Assembly (NCBI RefSeq): GCF_000725545.1
Contig: NZ_JNZP01000033.1
Span: 1 to 52,642, forward strand
From: Streptomyces exfoliatus
GTDB lineage: Bacteria > Actinomycetota > Actinomycetes > Streptomycetales > Streptomycetaceae
Length of the DNA: 52,642 nucleotides
Direction of reading: 5' to 3'
In this document: positions 40,464 to 48,367 of the stretch, one piece after another
How positions within the stretch are numbered: position 1 is the stretch's first letter
How the letters are laid out: the number at the start of each line of letters is the position of its first letter
Translations under genes and position numbers: made by a program
The notes under the pieces: model-generated
Told to the model about the DNA's origin: nothing
The model's input: only the letters and a program-made list of their open reading frames with translations
Database searches by the model: none

Positions 40464-40823
40464 TCAGCGCTCGGGGAACTGCACGCCGTGCCGGCGAAGG
40501 TCGGCGGGGGTGATGCCGAAGTGGCGGCACCGGTCGATCAGCGGCTGGAGCCTGGTGCCGTCGGCGAGCGCCTCGGGCGAGCCGACGCCGAACCGACGCT
40601 GCGTGGCGAACAGCTCGTTGAGCGCGGTCGCGGTGCGGGCGGCGTGCTGCTCGAAGCGGCCCTCGCCGACCCACTCCTCCGTGATGACGTGGAGGGTGGT
40701 GCGCCAGCTGCCGCTGTAGTCGTCGGGGTCGATCAGCGGGATGTCGCTGCCGAAGATCGCAAAAGCGGTCGCCTGGGCGGCGGCTTCCGTGCCGGGCTGG
40801 AGCGGGGTCATCGTCGTCGCCAT
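40464..40823 (-). CDS. Small hypothetical protein
   Basis: The product is 119 residues. ATG 40823 follows GGGAGGCCCTC. It reads as a helical soluble protein: GTEAAAQATAFAIFGSDIPL, WRTTLHVITEEWVGEGRFEQ, ATALNELFATQRRFGVGSPE, then CRHFGITPADLRRHGVQFP. No family was recognised. It is the first of a series of small - strand genes between 40.4 and 43.9 kb with separate ribosome binding sites. Confidence 0.65.
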   Translation of the reverse strand: MATTMTPLQPGTEAAAQATAFAIFGSDIPLIDPDDYSGSWRTTLHVITEEWVGEGRFEQHAARTATALNELFATQRRFGVGSPEALADGTRLQPLIDRCRHFGITPADLRRHGVQFPER

Positions 40824-40994
40824 GAGGGCCTCCCTTGACTGTCGGTCCGGGTTGTTCGGCTCCCCTTCACCGCCCGTCCCGGCCGCCGCGGTGCAGCAGT
40901 CGGTACGGGCGGATCAGACAGCCGTCAGAGCGGATCAGATGGCGTTGCGGGCCCGCTGGCGGGCTGCGCGGTGCTTCATCACCCCGCCGCTCGG

Positions 40995-41549
40995 TCAGAT
41001 GGCCTGGGGCGCCTCGGCGGCACCGGGCCCGTGGGTGCGGGCGAAGCGGGCGCCGGCGTCCAGCAGGTCGGTGATGTCCTTGCGGGTACGGTGCAGGCGC
41101 TCCGCCCACGCCGTGGCGCGGGCCTGGTCGTGGCCGGTCAGCGCGCGCACCACCCGGTTCAGGACCTCGTAGGCAACGTCGCGGGTGTCGGCGTCGCCGT
41201 TCCCGCCGCGCGCCGCGTGGTCCAGCGCCATGGACAGGGTGCGCGGGGCGGTGGCGGCGGTCTCCTCGCGGACCGCGAGGAGTACCTCACGGACCATGGC
41301 CTGCGTGCTCATCGACTCGATCGCGGGCAGCTCCGCGCTCACGTCCGGACCGTGGTTGTAGGTGCGGGTCCAGCCGTCGGCCTCCAGCAGGACGGCGGCC
41401 GACTCCAGGTGACGGGCGACCGACTCGCCGGTCGACTCCTCACCCGAGGCGCCGGTCCACCCCGGCAGGTAGGAGTCCCGCGCGAGCTCAGCGGCCCGGG
41501 CGAGGACCTCGTCGGTGAACACGGTGACGGTAATGGTGCTGGTGGTCAT
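40995..41549 (-). CDS. DUF6197-like protein
   Basis: The product is 184 residues. ATG 41549 (MTTSTITVTVFTDEVLARAA) follows GGAGAGAACCGC. The central pattern RHLESAAVLLEADGWTRTY, followed by a helical core (TRDVAYEVLNRVVRALTGHD) and a basic helix (RLHRTRKDITDLLDAG), resembles DUF6197 proteins, in which a repeated helix-LL-DGW motif occurs. Actual role unknown. It is common, to my knowledge, in Streptomyces phages and plasmids. Confidence 0.6.
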   Translation of the reverse strand: MTTSTITVTVFTDEVLARAAELARDSYLPGWTGASGEESTGESVARHLESAAVLLEADGWTRTYNHGPDVSAELPAIESMSTQAMVREVLLAVREETAATAPRTLSMALDHAARGGNGDADTRDVAYEVLNRVVRALTGHDQARATAWAERLHRTRKDITDLLDAGARFARTHGPGAAEAPQAI

Positions 41550-41617
41550 GCGGTTCTCTCCTTAAGAGACAAGGACCGCCCCCACCGGGCGGTGGGGGCG
41601 GGAGAGGCCGTCGCGCG

Positions 41618-41800
41618 TCAGCGACGCTGCTGGTTGAGGTGGTTGTTCCAGGCGTCCTGGAGGCGGGAGAACCGCTCGAACAGCGGCGCTCCGGCCTCGC
41701 ACGGCGCCTCGGCCCGGCACGAGCAGCCGGTAACGTGGGTGGTCCACTCGTTGAAGGCGGCCATGTACCGCGTATAGAGCGGATTCTGGCGAGCGGTCAC
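41618..41800 (-). CDS. 60-residue Cys-containing protein
   Basis: Its ATG overlaps the stop of the 25-residue ORF upstream (ATGA 41797-41800). The sequence has TGCSCRAEAPCEAGAPLFER, a three-Cys cluster, between two helices (NPLYTRYMAAFNEWTTHV and FSRLQDAWNNHLNQQRR). Possibly a small zinc protein. Confidence 0.55.
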   Translation of the reverse strand: MTARQNPLYTRYMAAFNEWTTHVTGCSCRAEAPCEAGAPLFERFSRLQDAWNNHLNQQRR

Positions 41801-41874
41801 TTCTGGTGGTTCTCCGATCGGCGGTTCGCTTCGGCGACCTTGTCGGAGAGCTCCTGGCGCTCGGTCTCGGTCAT
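41797..41874 (-). CDS. 25-residue ORF between WhiB and the 60-residue gene
   Basis: ATG 41874 overlaps the WhiB stop (ATGA 41871-41874) and its own stop overlaps the next ATG. The product MTETERQELSDKVAEANRRS plus ENHQK is a single charged helix. The chained overlaps at both ends argue that it is translated. Role unknown. Confidence 0.5.
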   Translation of the reverse strand: MTETERQELSDKVAEANRRSENHQK

Positions 41875-42146
41875 GCCGACACCACCTGTCCCTTCCGGGA
41901 CCGGTTGCGGGCGGCGCGGCGCTTCATCGCGCGGCGCTCGTCCTCCGACAGCCCGCCCCAGACGCCGTCGTCCTGACCGAACTCCAGCGCCCACTGCAGG
42001 CACGCCTCCATGACGGAGCAGCGGCAGCAGACGGCCTTGGCTTCCTTGATCTGCAGAAGGGCAGGGCCGGTGCTGCCGATGGGGAAGAACAGGTCGGGGT
42101 CCTCTTCGCGGCAGACCGCGCTGTGGCGCCAGTCCATGGCGGTCAT
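41871..42146 (-). CDS. WhiB-family iron-sulfur transcription factor
   Basis: The product is 91 residues from ATG 42146, which overlaps the stop of the 27-residue ORF; ATG 42137 (MDWRHSAVCREEDPDLFFPI) with GGGGGA 9 bp upstream is an alternative. Four Fe-S cysteines are present. Counting from MDW they are C9, C37, C40 and C46, the last three in KAVCCRCSVMEACLQWALE (CxxCx5C). The GVWGG turn and the basic C-terminus (ERRAMKRRAARNRSRKG) for DNA contact are intact. It is a typical Wbl protein, as found on Streptomyces plasmids and phages, and may switch expression of the transfer genes or interfere with host Wbl regulators. Confidence 0.92.
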   Translation of the reverse strand: MTAMDWRHSAVCREEDPDLFFPIGSTGPALLQIKEAKAVCCRCSVMEACLQWALEFGQDDGVWGGLSEDERRAMKRRAARNRSRKGQVVSA

Positions 42147-42226
42147 TCCCCCGAGCGGACGCGGCGCAGGGCCTCGTCCATGTCCGTGTCGGAGTCGGTC
42201 GGGTGCTGTGCGATGCTGTCCTGCAT
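42143..42226 (-). CDS. 27-residue ORF upstream of WhiB
   Basis: ATG 42226 has GGAGGACCT directly upstream, and the stop overlaps the WhiB ATG. The acidic product is MQDSIAQHPTDSDTDMDEAL plus RRVRSGE. Its initiation cassette (GGAGGACCTGATGCAG) recurs before other genes here (42683, 43151). It may be a leader peptide that couples translation to WhiB. Confidence 0.5.
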   Translation of the reverse strand: MQDSIAQHPTDSDTDMDEALRRVRSGE

Positions 42227-42374
42227 CAGGTCCTCCAGTCAGGGCCTGGACAACCCTCGGGGGCGCTATCCCTGGGGGTTGTCGTCGTTTTGGCGGGTCG
42301 TACGACCGGCCACGACCGTCGGCCACCCCTCAGCGTGGTGGGGGACCGGTGATCGTGGGCGTCCGTCCGGCTTG

Positions 42375-42683
42375 CTAGCTGGTCAGGCGCCGCATCTGCT
42401 CGATGAGCGCCGTCTGGTCGGTCTTGCCGCTGCGCGTGGTCCTGCCGAAGAGGGCGTGCAGGCCGCTGGCCTCCCGGCGCCACGCGAGGTACTCGGGGCT
42501 GGCGAGGTCGACGACGACCCGGCCGTCCTCGACGTGTCGGCCAAGGACGCACAGGCCGGTGTCGATGGCGGCGGCAATGGTGGAGTCCGCGGCCTCGACC
42601 GTGCGCTCGTAGGCGTCGAACTCGTCGGCGATCCAGGTGGTGGTGTCGCCGTGCACAGCGCGGAAGGTCTCCGGGGTCTGCAT
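42375..42683 (-). CDS. Small hypothetical protein
   Basis: The product is 102 residues. ATG 42683 lies after GAGAGGACCTGATCGCG. The start MQTPETFRAVHGDTTTWIAD is followed by helices (AADSTIAAAIDTGLCVLGRH and VVVDLASPEYLAWRREASGL) and a basic end (GKTDQTALIEQMRRLTS). No family was recognised. It is 36 bp downstream of the next gene upstream at 42720. Confidence 0.6.
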   Translation of the reverse strand: MQTPETFRAVHGDTTTWIADEFDAYERTVEAADSTIAAAIDTGLCVLGRHVEDGRVVVDLASPEYLAWRREASGLHALFGRTTRSGKTDQTALIEQMRRLTS

Positions 42684-42719
42684 CGCGATCAGGTCCTCTC
42701 GGTCAGATCGAGCGGGCGG

Positions 42720-43151
42720 TCAGGCGGCGGCGGGCTCGGCGCGGCGGCCGGGGCGAATCGTCCGGCGCAGACGGGCGGCGTGGGGGAGGAGGACGTCGAG
42801 CAGGCGCTCGCGGACGAGGGCGGTGACGGTCGGGTCCGTGGCGACGATGTCGCGGCCAGCGTCGAGGCGGGCGGCGATCTCGGCACCGTGCGCGAGGGCC
42901 AGCTCGTAGCGGCGGTCGGCCGGGGCAGCCGCGATCGCGGCGGCGTACCGGCGCATCTCCCGGTCGGTGCCCGCAGGCTCGTACATCTCCAGCGGCGTAC
43001 CGAACACGACGTCCAGGTCCAGGTCGTCGCCCAAGTCGGGGAACGGCACGTCGAGCTCGTCCATGAGCGCGAGGGTCTCGGCGTCGAAATCCTCGTCGCG
43101 CTGCTCGGTCCCGGCGGTCAGCCGGACGGTCAGGGCCAGGATGGTCTGCAT
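42720..43151 (-). CDS. Hypothetical protein
   Basis: The product is 143 residues. ATG 43151 has GGAGGACCTC immediately upstream. The N-terminal half is acidic (EQRDEDFDAETLALMDELDV, PFPDLGDDLDLDVVFGTP) and the C-terminal half helical and basic (VRERLLDVLLPHAARLRRTI). No family was recognised. It shares its ribosome-binding cassette with the 27-residue ORF, suggesting gene-cluster growth by duplication of intergenic segments. Confidence 0.6.
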   Translation of the reverse strand: MQTILALTVRLTAGTEQRDEDFDAETLALMDELDVPFPDLGDDLDLDVVFGTPLEMYEPAGTDREMRRYAAAIAAAPADRRYELALAHGAEIAARLDAGRDIVATDPTVTALVRERLLDVLLPHAARLRRTIRPGRRAEPAAA

Positions 43152-43256
43152 GAGGTCCTCCAGGTCAGGTCGGGGCAGGCTGGGCGGGAGCGACCACGGC
43201 CCTGGCCACCCCGTGATCGGGGCGGCCAGGGCCGTGGCGGGTCGTACGAGGGTGGG

Positions 43257-43826
43257 TCAGCAGGCGGGGCGCTGGACGGCCAGGTGATTCCGCACCACGC
43301 TCCGGGCCTCGGCCGGGGCATCGCCGACGGGCACCGCCCGGCGGGCTTCGTCGGTGTCGGCCACGTGGGGGAGCACCGCGGCCCAGTCGGCTGCGCGTCC
43401 GGCCGGTGTGCGCTCCGCCCGGGCCCGCAGGATGCGGTCGGTCTGCGGGCTGAACGCCTTGGGCAGCACCGTGGTGGCCTGGCGGCTGGACGCTTCCTTG
43501 GTGGCGTCGGTCAGGGCGTGCTGCCACTCGGGGATCGTCAGATCGAAATCGACGAGGCGGTTGCTGCTCCGGCAGCGGATCGCGGCGGCGGCGCCGGCCT
43601 TGCCGGTGTGGTGCGGGACCAACTTCTGAACCTTGCCCTGCATGCCGGTGATGGGTACCCAGGTCTCGCAGTCCGTGCAGACCAGGACCGCCTTGAGCGG
43701 CTTGCGGAGGTCGAGGTGTGAGGGCAGGAGCTTGGAAAGCTGGATGGCGGGGAGGGCGCTGAGCTGCTTCGTGCGGGTCCTGCGGGGGCGCTTCTTGGCG
43801 ACGGGCATCGCGGCGGTGATGGACAT
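43257..43826 (-). CDS. Hypothetical protein with a Cys pair
   Basis: The product is 189 residues from ATG 43826 (MSITAAMPVAKKRPRRTRTK), with GAGGAGCTCCCC upstream. The basic N-terminus leads to LKAVLVCTDCETWVPITGMQ, a CxxC pair, with a single Cys further on (AAIRCRSSNRLVDFDLTIPE) that could complete a zinc site with a His pair (LVPHHTGKAG). The C-terminal half is helical. Perhaps a DNA- or RNA-binding zinc protein. It is the first gene of the - strand cluster and is divergent from the GntR gene. Confidence 0.6.
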   Translation of the reverse strand: MSITAAMPVAKKRPRRTRTKQLSALPAIQLSKLLPSHLDLRKPLKAVLVCTDCETWVPITGMQGKVQKLVPHHTGKAGAAAAIRCRSSNRLVDFDLTIPEWQHALTDATKEASSRQATTVLPKAFSPQTDRILRARAERTPAGRAADWAAVLPHVADTDEARRAVPVGDAPAEARSVVRNHLAVQRPAC

Positions 43827-44073
43827 GGGGAGCTCCTCATGTGCAAAGGGGAGGGGAAGGGAGTGCGTCGCGGTGCTCTCTCCGCCCGCCAGGCCGCGCG
43901 GGAGGTCCCGGCGTCCTGACGGACGGACAGCGCATAGCGCTGCGACGTGCAGTAGAGAGTCGAGAACCCGGGGGATTTGGTGGTGCTATCAACCCCGGCC
44001 CCCTCTTACAAGGCGGGCGACTTCCTACGGTCTTGCGGTGGTGCCGGCTCGGTGCTCCCGGAGGACCACACAC

Positions 44074-44105
44074 TTTACGTACAAGGTGCACTATGTGTAT
44101 AAGGT
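44074..44105 (+). promoter_or_regulatory. Putative promoter and direct-repeat operator ahead of the GntR gene
   Basis: Direct repeats GTACAAGGT (44079-44087) and GTATAAGGT (44097-44105) are 18 bp apart in an AT-richer patch. TTTACG (44074) and TATAAG (44098) could be -35 and -10 boxes with 18 bp between. The repeats may bind the GntR protein itself. Confidence 0.4.
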
Positions 44106-44125
44106 TGTCAAGGAGGTGCTCCCAA

Positions 44126-44560
44126 ATGACGACCCAGACCCTGCACCCACTGCTCACGGAGCCCATGTGCTGCACTATGAGCAGCTCAAGCAAGCGGTCA
44201 CATGAGGAAGGAGCAGTGGTGGGGAACGGTCAGCCGGAGTACCAGCGCGTCATGGAGGACCTCCGCCGACAGATCGCCGATGGCCGTCTTGCAGTCGGAG
44301 ACCCGATTCCCTCGACAGCCAAGCTGGGATCGCAGTACGACGTCTCCAGCACCGTGGTCCGGCGCGCCGTCACAGAACTGACCGCCGAGGGCCTTCTGTA
44401 CGGGCAGGCAGGGAAGGGCGTATTCGTTCGTGCCCGGCCAACGCGTGTCGCAGCACAACTTTCCACGGCCGAACTTGCCGCCACAGTCGAGAGGCTTGAG
44501 GCCAGGCTTGATGCAATGGCAACCCGCCTCGAAGAACTTGAGCGAGAGCGGAAGACCTGA
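44126..44560 (+). CDS. GntR-family transcriptional regulator
   Basis: The product is 144 residues from ATG 44126, with AGGAGG 8 bp upstream. A second plausible start, GTG 44218 with GAAGGAG close by, would give the usual compact GntR start (GNGQPEYQRVMEDLRRQIAD). The winged HTH is clear: IPSTAKLGSQYDVSSTVVRR, then LTAEGLLYGQAGKGVFVRA. No effector domain is present, only a short C-terminal coil (ELAATVERLEARLDAMATRL) probably for dimerisation. This KorSA/TraR-like layout is frequent in Streptomyces mobile elements, where it represses transfer genes. It is divergent from the - strand cluster starting at 43826. Confidence 0.85.
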   Translation: MTTQTLHPLLTEPMCCTMSSSSKRSHEEGAVVGNGQPEYQRVMEDLRRQIADGRLAVGDPIPSTAKLGSQYDVSSTVVRRAVTELTAEGLLYGQAGKGVFVRARPTRVAAQLSTAELAATVERLEARLDAMATRLEELERERKT

Positions 44561-44765
44561 TCGCGCCACACCAAGCGAAGCAGGTCGACTGTGCACAGGA
44601 CACCTCCTCATCCACCATCCGGCTGCGCTGCTGGGGCAATCACACCGCGAGCGCGCCGGTGGGGACATCACAGCGCGCTGTCGAAGCACGTGCACGAGCT
44701 CGTTCACGGGTTATCAACATCCACGTACACATGGGACTTCGGGCTCGAGCTCTAGGCTCGCAGGC

Positions 44766-45803
44766 ATGACGATGACGGAGGGGCAGAGGGTGGGGAAGCA
44801 GCGAGCGGGGTGGCGGCCGGACCGGCTGCGTGAGCAGCGAGAGGCACACGGCCTGACTTTGGAAAAGGCTGGCGAGAGGCTCCGCGAGGTAGCTGAGCAA
44901 GCCAAGCTGAAGGGGATTCCCGCCGCGAATCCGCAGACGCTGTGGCAGCACGAGCAGGGCGAGGTCTACCCGGGCCCGCACTACCGCCGCGCCTACTGTC
45001 TCCTCTACCGGGCCACCGAGCCCGACCTCGGCTTCAGGACCGCGCTGCCCGGTGAGGAGACGTCCTTCAAGCTCACGCCGATGGACGATCGCCTCAACGG
45101 TGCACACGTCCTGGCTGTAGAACGGGCTATCCATCGCATCTCCCCTGGCAGCGAGGACGCCGGCCACTTCACCCTCCAGCAGCGCATCATCGACGCCTGG
45201 AAGCGTCGGCACACCGGCGGCGATCCGCACCGCCCTGTCCTGATCCTGGTCGGCGGATATGCCGGCAGCGGCAAGACCGAACTGGCGAGGTTCTTCGTCC
45301 AGCTCACCGGTTGGCCGCTGCTCGACAAGGATCCACTCACCCGGCCACTGGTGGAACGCCTCCTGGTTGCATTGGGCGGCGACCCGAACGACCGGCACAC
45401 CGAGCTCTACAGGGAGCGTGTCCGGTCTGTGGAGTACGACTGCCTCATGCAGTCAGCCATGGCCAACATCAAGTGTGGGATCAGCACCGTGCTCTCCGCT
45501 CCGTTCATCGCGGAGTTGACTGACGCGGCCTGGATGCAGCGCCTGACCAACAGGGCCGCGGCTATGGGCGTGGACGTCTTCCCCGTGTGGGTCCGCTGTG
45601 ATGAGGAGTCGATGCGGGAGTACATCACCTTCCGCTCTGCTGCCCGGGACGCGTGGAAGCTACAGCGGTGGGACGAGTACATGGCGACCATCGACCTCGA
45701 CCTGCGCCCTGCGGTGCCGCACCTGGTGGTGGACAACCGGCTGGGCACCGCCGTGAGCCTCGCGGATCAGGCTCGTCAAGCTATGGGGGCGATGTACGCG
45801 TGA
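44766..45803 (+). CDS. HTH plus P-loop kinase (zeta-toxin-like AAA) protein
   Basis: The product is 345 residues from ATG 44766; no clear ribosome binding site is visible. The N-terminal 95 residues are an XRE-like HTH (RLREQREAHGLTLEKAGERL, NPQTLWQHEQGEVYPGPHYR). The kinase domain begins near residue 155 with Walker A LILVGGYAGSGKTELARFF, followed by WPLLDKDPLTRPLVERLL. An Arg-containing segment (MGVDVFPVWVRCDEESMREY) resembles zeta/AAA_33 kinases that phosphorylate nucleotides or small sugars. The stop overlaps the next GTG. A self-regulated nucleotide-kinase is likely; a toxin role is possible but not shown. Confidence 0.7.
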   Translation: MTMTEGQRVGKQRAGWRPDRLREQREAHGLTLEKAGERLREVAEQAKLKGIPAANPQTLWQHEQGEVYPGPHYRRAYCLLYRATEPDLGFRTALPGEETSFKLTPMDDRLNGAHVLAVERAIHRISPGSEDAGHFTLQQRIIDAWKRRHTGGDPHRPVLILVGGYAGSGKTELARFFVQLTGWPLLDKDPLTRPLVERLLVALGGDPNDRHTELYRERVRSVEYDCLMQSAMANIKCGISTVLSAPFIAELTDAAWMQRLTNRAAAMGVDVFPVWVRCDEESMREYITFRSAARDAWKLQRWDEYMATIDLDLRPAVPHLVVDNRLGTAVSLADQARQAMGAMYA

Positions 45804-46369
45804 ACCCGAAGCAGGGCGTAATCCTGTATGGCCCGCCAGCGTCGGGCAAGGACACCGTCACCACTGCGCTCGCCGAGCTGCACTCGAAGTACGCGCAGTT
45901 CGCACGGCTCAAGGTCGGAACTGGCAAGTCCGCCAGCTACCGGATGGGCACGGCGGAGCAGCTGCGCGAGCTGGAGGCCGCGGGCGACGTCGTGTACACG
46001 AACTCGCGGTACGGCAGCACGTACGTCATCGACGCGCCCGGCCTCGACGCCGCCTTCGCGGCCGGGGTGCCCGTAGTGCACCTCGGGCAGGTCGAGGGCG
46101 TCCGGGCACTGGTCGACGGCTACCCGGCAAGCTGGTCGGTGGTGCTGCTGTGGTGTCCGCGCGAGGTGACCGAGCAGCGGTCGGCGGGGCGCGGTGACAG
46201 CGACACCGCAGCGCGTCTGGCGGCGTGGGACGCGACCCGCGAGGACCTGGACGCGCACCCGGACATGGTCTGGGACCTGGCCGTAGACACCACGGCGTCG
46301 GCGCCACAGGACGCGGCGCGGCTCATCAACCAGCTTCTGGAACGGCGGGCGGGAGCGGCGGCGGCATGA
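45800..46369 (+). CDS. Guanylate-kinase-like P-loop protein
   Basis: The product is 189 residues. GTG 45800 overlaps the previous stop (GTGA), so the two kinases are coupled. It has Walker A VILYGPPASGKDTVTTAL and a guanylate-kinase-like order (TNSRYGSTYVIDAPGLDAAF as the GMP-binding part, then VVHLGQVEGVRALVDGYPAS and the VVLLWCPREVTEQRSAGRGD lid). The family transfers phosphate from ATP to GMP or dGMP. It may modify an unusual nucleotide together with the HTH-kinase. It converges on the - strand dehydrogenase gene 7 bp away. Confidence 0.7.
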   Translation: MNPKQGVILYGPPASGKDTVTTALAELHSKYAQFARLKVGTGKSASYRMGTAEQLRELEAAGDVVYTNSRYGSTYVIDAPGLDAAFAAGVPVVHLGQVEGVRALVDGYPASWSVVLLWCPREVTEQRSAGRGDSDTAARLAAWDATREDLDAHPDMVWDLAVDTTASAPQDAARLINQLLERRAGAAAA

Positions 46370-46376
46370 GCGCGGG

Positions 46377-47216
46377 TTACGGCTGGGCGAGTCGGTCCAG
46401 GGCGTCGGTGAGCGTGAGCGAGCTGTCATCCTTGGCGTCGTTCCACCGTGACAGCGTGGACGCGGCCGCGCACAGCATCTCCGGCGGCAGGCCGGCGGCC
46501 GCAAGCGCGTCGGCGGCTTCCTCCAGCTCCGGGCCCCAGCGCCAGGCGCGGGCCGCGGTCTTGGTGACGTACTGCGGTTCGGACAGGTACGAGTCGGTGC
46601 GTTGCGAGGCGACCTCGATGAGTTCCTGGTCGACGCCGTGCTCGCGCGCCATGCCGACCGCGAGCGCCACCAGCACACGCGACGCCTTCTGGAAGCTGGA
46701 GTACGCGAGCTTCAGCGCTGATGCCTTCCCTATCTCCGTGCCCAGCACCGCCGTCCGGACGGCGGTGCCCGCGAACAGCCTCTCGATGCGCTCGGTCGCG
46801 TCGGCCGGGCCGGACAGGTACAGGGTCGGCGTCTTGCCGCCGACCGGCGGGGAGCCGACAACCCCTCCGTCCACGACGGTCGCGTCGCGTTCGAGCAGCG
46901 CGGTAATCCGCTGCACGCGCGTGGGATTGATGGCGTTCGCCTCCACGTACACACCGGCGAAGCGGTGCCCGGCGACATCGTGGGCCAGGTCCTCGGCAGC
47001 GGCTGGCGGGCAGAGGCTAATGACGATGTCGCTGCGGTCCAGCAGCTCGGCCAGCGTGGCCGCGGGCGTCAGGCCGAACTTTGTGGCGCGCTCTGCGGAC
47101 GCGGAGCTCCGCCCGGCTTCACACCACAGGACCGCGGCCGCATTGGGCACAGCGCAGGCAGCGACGGCGGCGCCCATGCTGCCGGGGTGGAGGATGCCGA
47201 CGGTCGGCTGGTCCAC
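46377..47216 (-). CDS. NAD(P)-dependent dehydrogenase of the 6-phosphogluconate/3-hydroxyisobutyrate family
   Basis: The product is 279 residues from GTG 47216 (DQPTVGILHPGSMGAAVAAC). The Rossmann motif is GxLHPGSMG instead of the typical GxGxMG. Other hallmarks follow: SDIVISLCPPAAAEDLAHDV, VYVEANAINPTRVQRI and VVDGGVVGSPPVGGKTPTLY (DGxVxGGxxxA-like), with the catalytic Lys in EIGKASALKLAYSSFQKASR. It lies 4 bp after the HAD gene's stop, so both form one operon. Substrate unknown. Confidence 0.8.
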   Translation of the reverse strand: MDQPTVGILHPGSMGAAVAACAVPNAAAVLWCEAGRSSASAERATKFGLTPAATLAELLDRSDIVISLCPPAAAEDLAHDVAGHRFAGVYVEANAINPTRVQRITALLERDATVVDGGVVGSPPVGGKTPTLYLSGPADATERIERLFAGTAVRTAVLGTEIGKASALKLAYSSFQKASRVLVALAVGMAREHGVDQELIEVASQRTDSYLSEPQYVTKTAARAWRWGPELEEAADALAAAGLPPEMLCAAASTLSRWNDAKDDSSLTLTDALDRLAQP

Positions 47217-47220
47217 GGTG

Positions 47221-47868
47221 CTACTCCGTCTCTGCGAGCAGGATGGTGATGGCGTCGGTGACGTCGTCAACGACGTGATGCGCGGCAGGGAGGCCGTCCG
47301 GCCAAGAGCGGCCACGCAGCCAGATAGTGCGCAGGCCAGCCCCGTGAGCGCCGCCGATGTCCCCGGCCGGGTTGTCGCCGACCATCCAGCCGCCGTCCGC
47401 GAGGCTGCCCCCGCAGCGGGAGGCAGCAAGTTCGAAGAGGCGCAGGTCCGGCTTGCGGAGCTCCAGGTCGCCCGAGACTGCGACGCCGTCGACCAGATCG
47501 GCCAGGCCGGTTACGGCAAGTTTCGCGCGCTGGATGTCGCTGGCCCCGTTGGTGATGACGCCGATCGTCCACGCGGCTGCGCGCAGACGGGCAAGGCCAT
47601 CGAGGACTTCGGGTCGGCAAGTCACGGCATCTGCCATGAGGCTGACGTATTCCTGCCAGAGCTGTACGGCCGACACCTCCAGGTCGAAGACCTCCCGCAG
47701 GCGGGCGAAGTCGACGGCGTTCGCCCGATTGACCAGCTCGGTGCGCAGCCACTGTTCAGCGTCCGGAGTAAGAGCGTGGGTCCGGCACAGGCTGGTCACG
47801 GCGTCGCTGAGAGCCGACTGCCGGTCGACCAGCGTGTTGTCCAGATCGAAAAGCGCGAGTCGGTACAC
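47221..47868 (-). CDS. HAD-superfamily phosphatase
   Basis: The product is 215 residues from GTG 47868 (YRLALFDLDNTLVDRQSALS); a longer frame is rejected because it reaches into the regulatory region. HAD motifs are all visible: motif I FDLDNTL with the nucleophile Asp, motif II VITNGAS, motif III Lys in ELRKPDLRLFELAA, and motif IV WMVGDNPAGDIGGAHGAGLR. The helical cap is of C1 type. It likely removes phosphate from a small metabolite or nucleotide. Together with the dehydrogenase and the nearby kinases it suggests a small nucleotide or sugar-phosphate pathway. Confidence 0.85.
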   Translation of the reverse strand: MYRLALFDLDNTLVDRQSALSDAVTSLCRTHALTPDAEQWLRTELVNRANAVDFARLREVFDLEVSAVQLWQEYVSLMADAVTCRPEVLDGLARLRAAAWTIGVITNGASDIQRAKLAVTGLADLVDGVAVSGDLELRKPDLRLFELAASRCGGSLADGGWMVGDNPAGDIGGAHGAGLRTIWLRGRSWPDGLPAAHHVVDDVTDAITILLAETE

Positions 47869-48021
47869 GGGTCCGAACCCTATCGGCCGTCGAGCGAGGT
47901 CCCGATCCGAAGATGGGCGGAGTTGGCTACCCCCTTGCACTGCAACACAACCGTCCTCGCTATCAAAGATCGTTCGGATCATGTATGTTTTCGTGGATGG
48001 TTCTCTACCGTGGAGGTCTCG

Positions 48022-48291
48022 ATGTCCGATCCGCTGAGGCGAATTGACGCCCTGGTGGAGGAGGACACCCTCCCCATTCCCCGCGTGCGTCGGCAGCTCC
48101 GGATCGCCGCCGGCCTCACTCAGACCGAAGTCGCCGAGGCTATCGGCGTCAAGCGGCTCTCTGTCGCGCAGTGGGAGGCCGGGCGAGCTCAGCCTCACCG
48201 GGGGAACCGGAGGGCGTACGCGCATCTCCTGCGGAAGCTGGCCGAGAAGCACCCGGACGCCGCCGCTGAGGGGGCGTCTGATGGAGAGTGA
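48022..48291 (+). CDS. XRE-family helix-turn-helix regulator
   Basis: The product is 89 residues. ATG 48022 has GGAGG 5 bp upstream. The HTH is LRIAAGLTQTEVAEAIGVKR, then LSVAQWEAGRAQPHRGNRRA, the usual Cro/C1 pattern (about residues 26-65). No extra domain. It is divergent from the HAD gene across about 150 bp that include an AT-rich patch (TATCAAAGATCGTTCGGATC) and overlaps a 26-residue ORF at its end. Confidence 0.85.
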   Translation: MSDPLRRIDALVEEDTLPIPRVRRQLRIAAGLTQTEVAEAIGVKRLSVAQWEAGRAQPHRGNRRAYAHLLRKLAEKHPDAAAEGASDGE

Positions 48292-48361
48292 CTTCACGGT
48301 TCCGGCCGTTTCCGGGCTCGCCGACTCCACCTTCGAGATCGAGGGGGTCGGGATGACCTAG
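48281..48361 (+). CDS. 26-residue ORF coupled to the XRE gene
   Basis: ATG 48281 has GAGGGGG 6 bp upstream and overlaps the XRE stop by 11 bp. Product: MESDFTVPAVSGLADSTFEI, then EGVGMT. It has no Cys. The small size, good initiation signal and overlap support translation. Function unknown. Confidence 0.4.
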   Translation: MESDFTVPAVSGLADSTFEIEGVGMT

Positions 48362-48367
48362 GTCATC

